A stretch of DNA of 64,000 nucleotides from the NCBI RefSeq assembly GCF_002087085.1, contig NZ_MWQY01000007.1:124001-188000 (forward strand), read 5' to 3'. Made by a program: the position numbers and the translations under genes. The DNA is from Marispirochaeta aestuarii. Lineage in GTDB: Bacteria > Spirochaetota > Spirochaetia > JC444 > Marispirochaetaceae. The notes under the pieces were generated by a model that made no database searches, was not told the origin of the DNA, and saw only the letters and a program-made list of their open reading frames with translations. Below, in pieces: positions 61,238-64,000 of the stretch (positions within the stretch are counted from its first letter, which is position 1; each line of letters begins with the position of its first letter).

Positions 61238-63898
61238 ATGAAACTGCTTTATCGCTACCCCATGATCAACATACTGCTGTTTCTCGGAATAACCCTGTTC
61301 TTTAGCCTGCAGCTTCCGGATCTGAGATTCGATAACGAGGTACTGAACTTTCTGCCCGAGGACAACCCCGCCAGGCTCGCGGTGAAGGAACAGCAGGAGC
61401 TCTTCGGCGGAGTCATGCTGATCGATGTGGCTATGGAAGCCCCGGAGGACAGCATCCTGCAGCCCGAAGCCCTTGGAATCCTGCGGGATATAACCCGCCG
61501 TATGGAAGAAATTCCCGGCGTGGAGGAGGTGAAGTCCCTCTTCTCCACTGACTACATTCGAGGAACCCGGGGAGGAATGGTCGTTGAAGCCCTGATCCCC
61601 GGGGAGGGGCCCTATACCCCGGAGGACGCGGCGGCCCTCAAAGAGAAGCTGATCTCCTGGAAGATCTATCATGGTCTCCTGATCTCCCGGGATTACAGCG
61701 CAACCCAGATCGGGGTCCGCTATTCAACTGAGCTCAGTCCGGAGGAACAGGAGACCATCTATCGGGAAATCCTGAATATAACCGATACGTACGCCGAGAC
61801 CCCCTATCGTTTCCATGTTGCCGGAACACCAGCCCTCACCGTCCTTGTCAGCAATAATATGCGCAGTGACCTGAAAACCCTGGTTCCCTTCGTGCTGATT
61901 GTGCTTCTGCTTGTCCTGAGTCTTACCTTCCGCCGCCTCCTGGGGGTTCTGCTCCCGATGATTACCGTGAGCATCAGCACTGTCTGGATTATCGGTGTCA
62001 TGGCGCTGCTGCATATCCCCCTGTCGATACTCGGCACGGTCATCCCGGTACTGATGCTGGCTGTGGGATCGGCCTACGGAATTCACCTGATGAGCCGCTA
62101 TTTCGACGAAGCCGATCCGAAGGAGGAGCAGAGGGAGATAGTCTTCAGAACGTTGCGCCACGTGGGGCAGCCTGTCGCCCTCGCAGGAATAACCACAATC
62201 ATCGGCTTCGGTTCCCTGGGAGTCAGTCAAATTGTTCCCATGCGCAGCTTCGGCATTTTTACCGCCCTGGGGGTCGTAATCGCCCTGATTACCGCCCTGC
62301 TCTTTCTGCCGTCTGTCCTGCTCCTGAGGCGGCGACCATATCAGAAGAGGCGTCCGGGCACAGGCAGCGGAGGGGTCTTCATGAGAACCCTTCTGGAGAA
62401 GCTGCTCGCTAATACCACGAAGGGGAAAACCGCCGTACTCGTTATTGCTCTCCTCGTAAGCCTCGGTGCCGCCTGGGGCGCCGCACAGCTGATTGTGGAT
62501 AACGCCCTGGTGGAATACTTCAAGGATTCCACCCACATAAGGATTTCCGACCGTTTTATCCGGGAAAAGTTCGTGGGGACCAAAAGCTTCGACATCATCA
62601 TCTCAGGGGAAAAGCCCGGCGACATGGCGGAGCCCCGGATACTCGCCGCCATGGATAAACTCGCCGCCTGGCTGGAAAAGAACTATTCACAGGTTGCGAA
62701 GGTCGTCTCCTTCTCCGATTTCATTCGGCGAATGAACCAGGTCATGCACGTTGACGAACCGGGGAAACTGGGCTCCGAAAACATTCCGGCTGCAGACAGC
62801 AGCTGGAGTGAAAGCGAGGAATGGTCGGAATCCGCCTTCTCACGGAACGATCCGAAAAGCGGCACGGAGCATGACCCCTGGGCGGAAGCCGCCGCCTGGA
62901 GTACCGGTCCGGAGATCCAGGAAACGAAACAGGCCAACACCGCTGCAGCGGACCCATATACCGCGGCGGCGGAACTTCTGTTCCAGGCCTGCGCCGGGGC
63001 CGATACCATGGAGATTGGAACCTCCGAACTGATCCGCCTTACCGGAGTCCTTACCAACCGCGACGGCCTTGCCTGGGACGAGATCCCCGCCGATCCGCTG
63101 CGTTACGGACTGGAAAGCCCTGAGGATCTCAGGAATCTGATAAGCCAGTACCTGCTGCTCTACTCCGGGAGCCTGGACTCCTTCGCCGACGACGGCCTGG
63201 AACCCCGGACCGCCCGCATGGCCGTCAGCCTCTCAACACCGGGAAATATCTTTACAAAGGAACTACTGCAGGCAATCGAAACCTTTGTGTCAAAGAACTT
63301 CCCCCCCGGGTACTCCGTCGGGTATGCCGGAATCGCCCTTGCAGAGAAGGCGGTGAGTGATCTTGTTACCGGGGCTGCGATTCAGAGTATCCTGCTATCC
63401 CTGGCAGCTGTTTTCATTATCGTTTCACTGAACCACCGTTCCCTGGCGGTCGGACTTATCGGCGCAGTCCCCCTGGGACTGACCGTGCTGATAAACTTTG
63501 GAGTGATGGGGATAAGCGGTATAAAACTGGACATCGCGACCTCCATGGTGGGAAGCGTTGCCATCGGGATCGGTATTGACTACACCATCCATTTTCTGTC
63601 CGCCTACCGCCAGGCCCGCCTGGTAACGGAGGATGTATCCCAGGTTACCGCATCGGCTCTCCGGACCAGCGGAAAAGCCATCATCTATAATGCCCTGTCT
63701 GTAGCGGCGGGCTTCCTGGTACTGGGTTTCTCCCGTTTCAATCCCCTCATGTACCTGGGGATTCTGATTTCCCTTACCATGATTACATCCGCCGTTGCCT
63801 CACTGACCGTGGTTCCCGGACTCCTCAATACCTTCAAGCCTGCAGGCATGGCAAGGAGTCCAGGACCTCACCTGACCAATCAAAAGGAGGATACGTAA
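61238..63898 (+). CDS. MMPL/RND family exporter
   Basis: An 886-residue transporter with two repeats of one helix, a large outer loop and five helices (about 12 helices). Seen are the N-terminal F-D-N-E-V-L-N-F-L-P porter-domain start, G-S-A-Y-G-I-H-L-M-S-R-Y in helix 4 and G-I-G-I-D-Y-T-I-H-F-L-S-A-Y in helix 10; these hold the proton-relay region. The second loop has a Trp/Ser/Glu-rich, low-complexity insertion (about residues 505-575). Related exporters next to lipoprotein-sorting-like proteins move lipids or hopanoids. Its TAA overlaps the next ATG. Confidence 0.92.
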   Translation: MKLLYRYPMINILLFLGITLFFSLQLPDLRFDNEVLNFLPEDNPARLAVKEQQELFGGVMLIDVAMEAPEDSILQPEALGILRDITRRMEEIPGVEEVKSLFSTDYIRGTRGGMVVEALIPGEGPYTPEDAAALKEKLISWKIYHGLLISRDYSATQIGVRYSTELSPEEQETIYREILNITDTYAETPYRFHVAGTPALTVLVSNNMRSDLKTLVPFVLIVLLLVLSLTFRRLLGVLLPMITVSISTVWIIGVMALLHIPLSILGTVIPVLMLAVGSAYGIHLMSRYFDEADPKEEQREIVFRTLRHVGQPVALAGITTIIGFGSLGVSQIVPMRSFGIFTALGVVIALITALLFLPSVLLLRRRPYQKRRPGTGSGGVFMRTLLEKLLANTTKGKTAVLVIALLVSLGAAWGAAQLIVDNALVEYFKDSTHIRISDRFIREKFVGTKSFDIIISGEKPGDMAEPRILAAMDKLAAWLEKNYSQVAKVVSFSDFIRRMNQVMHVDEPGKLGSENIPAADSSWSESEEWSESAFSRNDPKSGTEHDPWAEAAAWSTGPEIQETKQANTAAADPYTAAAELLFQACAGADTMEIGTSELIRLTGVLTNRDGLAWDEIPADPLRYGLESPEDLRNLISQYLLLYSGSLDSFADDGLEPRTARMAVSLSTPGNIFTKELLQAIETFVSKNFPPGYSVGYAGIALAEKAVSDLVTGAAIQSILLSLAAVFIIVSLNHRSLAVGLIGAVPLGLTVLINFGVMGISGIKLDIATSMVGSVAIGIGIDYTIHFLSAYRQARLVTEDVSQVTASALRTSGKAIIYNALSVAAGFLVLGFSRFNPLMYLGILISLTMITSAVASLTVVPGLLNTFKPAGMARSPGPHLTNQKEDT

Positions 63899-64000
63899 TG
63901 AGCAGGAAAATCTTTTTTCTGGCGAGTATTCTGTTCCTCTCTGCTGCCGCTGCAAACGCCCAGACCGGGCGTGAGATAATGGAATGGCTGGACGCTGCAA
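63898..64000 (+). CDS. Probable outer-membrane lipoprotein-sorting (LolA-like) protein, 3'-truncated
   Basis: Only the first 34 residues are in the window: a signal peptide (RKIFFLASILFLSAAAANA, cleaved before Q) and T-G-R-E-I-M-E-W-L-D-A-A, the usual mature start of the LolA-like protein that follows MMPL exporters. It starts in a TAATG overlap with AAGGAGG 7 nt upstream. The assignment rests on a short stretch and on context. Confidence 0.55.
   Translation, partial: MSRKIFFLASILFLSAAAANAQTGREIMEWLDAA

Overview
The window is bacterial chromosome, most likely from a free-living, LPS-bearing spirochaete (Spirochaetales; Sediminispirochaeta/Marispirochaeta-like is a guess). The grounds are a full lptC-lptA-lptB set, an OadGAB-type sodium-pumping decarboxylase, HPr with HPr kinase, and periplasmic binding proteins whose signal peptides end in the G-G-Q-E / G-N-Q-E style often seen in spirochaetes. 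No rRNA, tRNA, CRISPR array or insertion sequence was recognised by eye.

Left part (1-27,190), GC-rich housekeeping DNA. After a 5'-truncated Gfo/Idh/MocA oxidoreductase come rsgA with an overlapping RNHCP gene, an acyl-ACP thioesterase, the oadG-oadA-oadB operon, a small heat-shock protein with a 41-residue membrane protein, a YmdB-like phosphoesterase with altered metal ligands, an RseC-like protein, and cheB-cheR. Then follows a long, tightly overlapped forward block: BFN nuclease, pyrG, lptC, lptA, lptB, rpoN (with its own sigma-70 promoter), hpf, hprK, ptsH, a DUF4390-like secreted protein, an ntrY/ntrX pair, lexA and holA. It ends against the converging uvrC and an acylating aldehyde dehydrogenase (mmsA).

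Centre (27,200-38,090), clearly A+T-richer. One reverse-strand operon carries a sugar-binding protein, two ABC permeases, a split transketolase, an RpiB-fold isomerase that has lost its usual histidines, an iron-type alcohol dehydrogenase, a TauE/SafE exporter and a transaldolase-like protein. A NarL-type sensor/regulator pair is divergent from it, and repeated operator-like elements lie between. There is no sugar kinase. Together with the exporter and the altered isomerase, this makes a sulfosugar (sulfo-transketolase-like) pathway the most interesting hypothesis for the window. Next to it lies an intact type III restriction-modification pair, then a CGGC-domain gene flanked by short dispersed repeats.

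Right part (44,500-64,000). A uracil permease has a leader with a strong intrinsic terminator (attenuator). It is followed by deoC, a CopB-like P-type ATPase, a GAF-PAS-adenylate cyclase, a membrane-anchored HEAT-repeat protein and a DsrE-like protein. A C4-dicarboxylate module comes next: TRAP transporter dctPQM, malic enzyme and a CitA/CitB-like two-component system. The window ends in a TetR regulator with an operator over its promoter, an MMPL/RND exporter, and the start of a probable outer-membrane lipoprotein-sorting protein.
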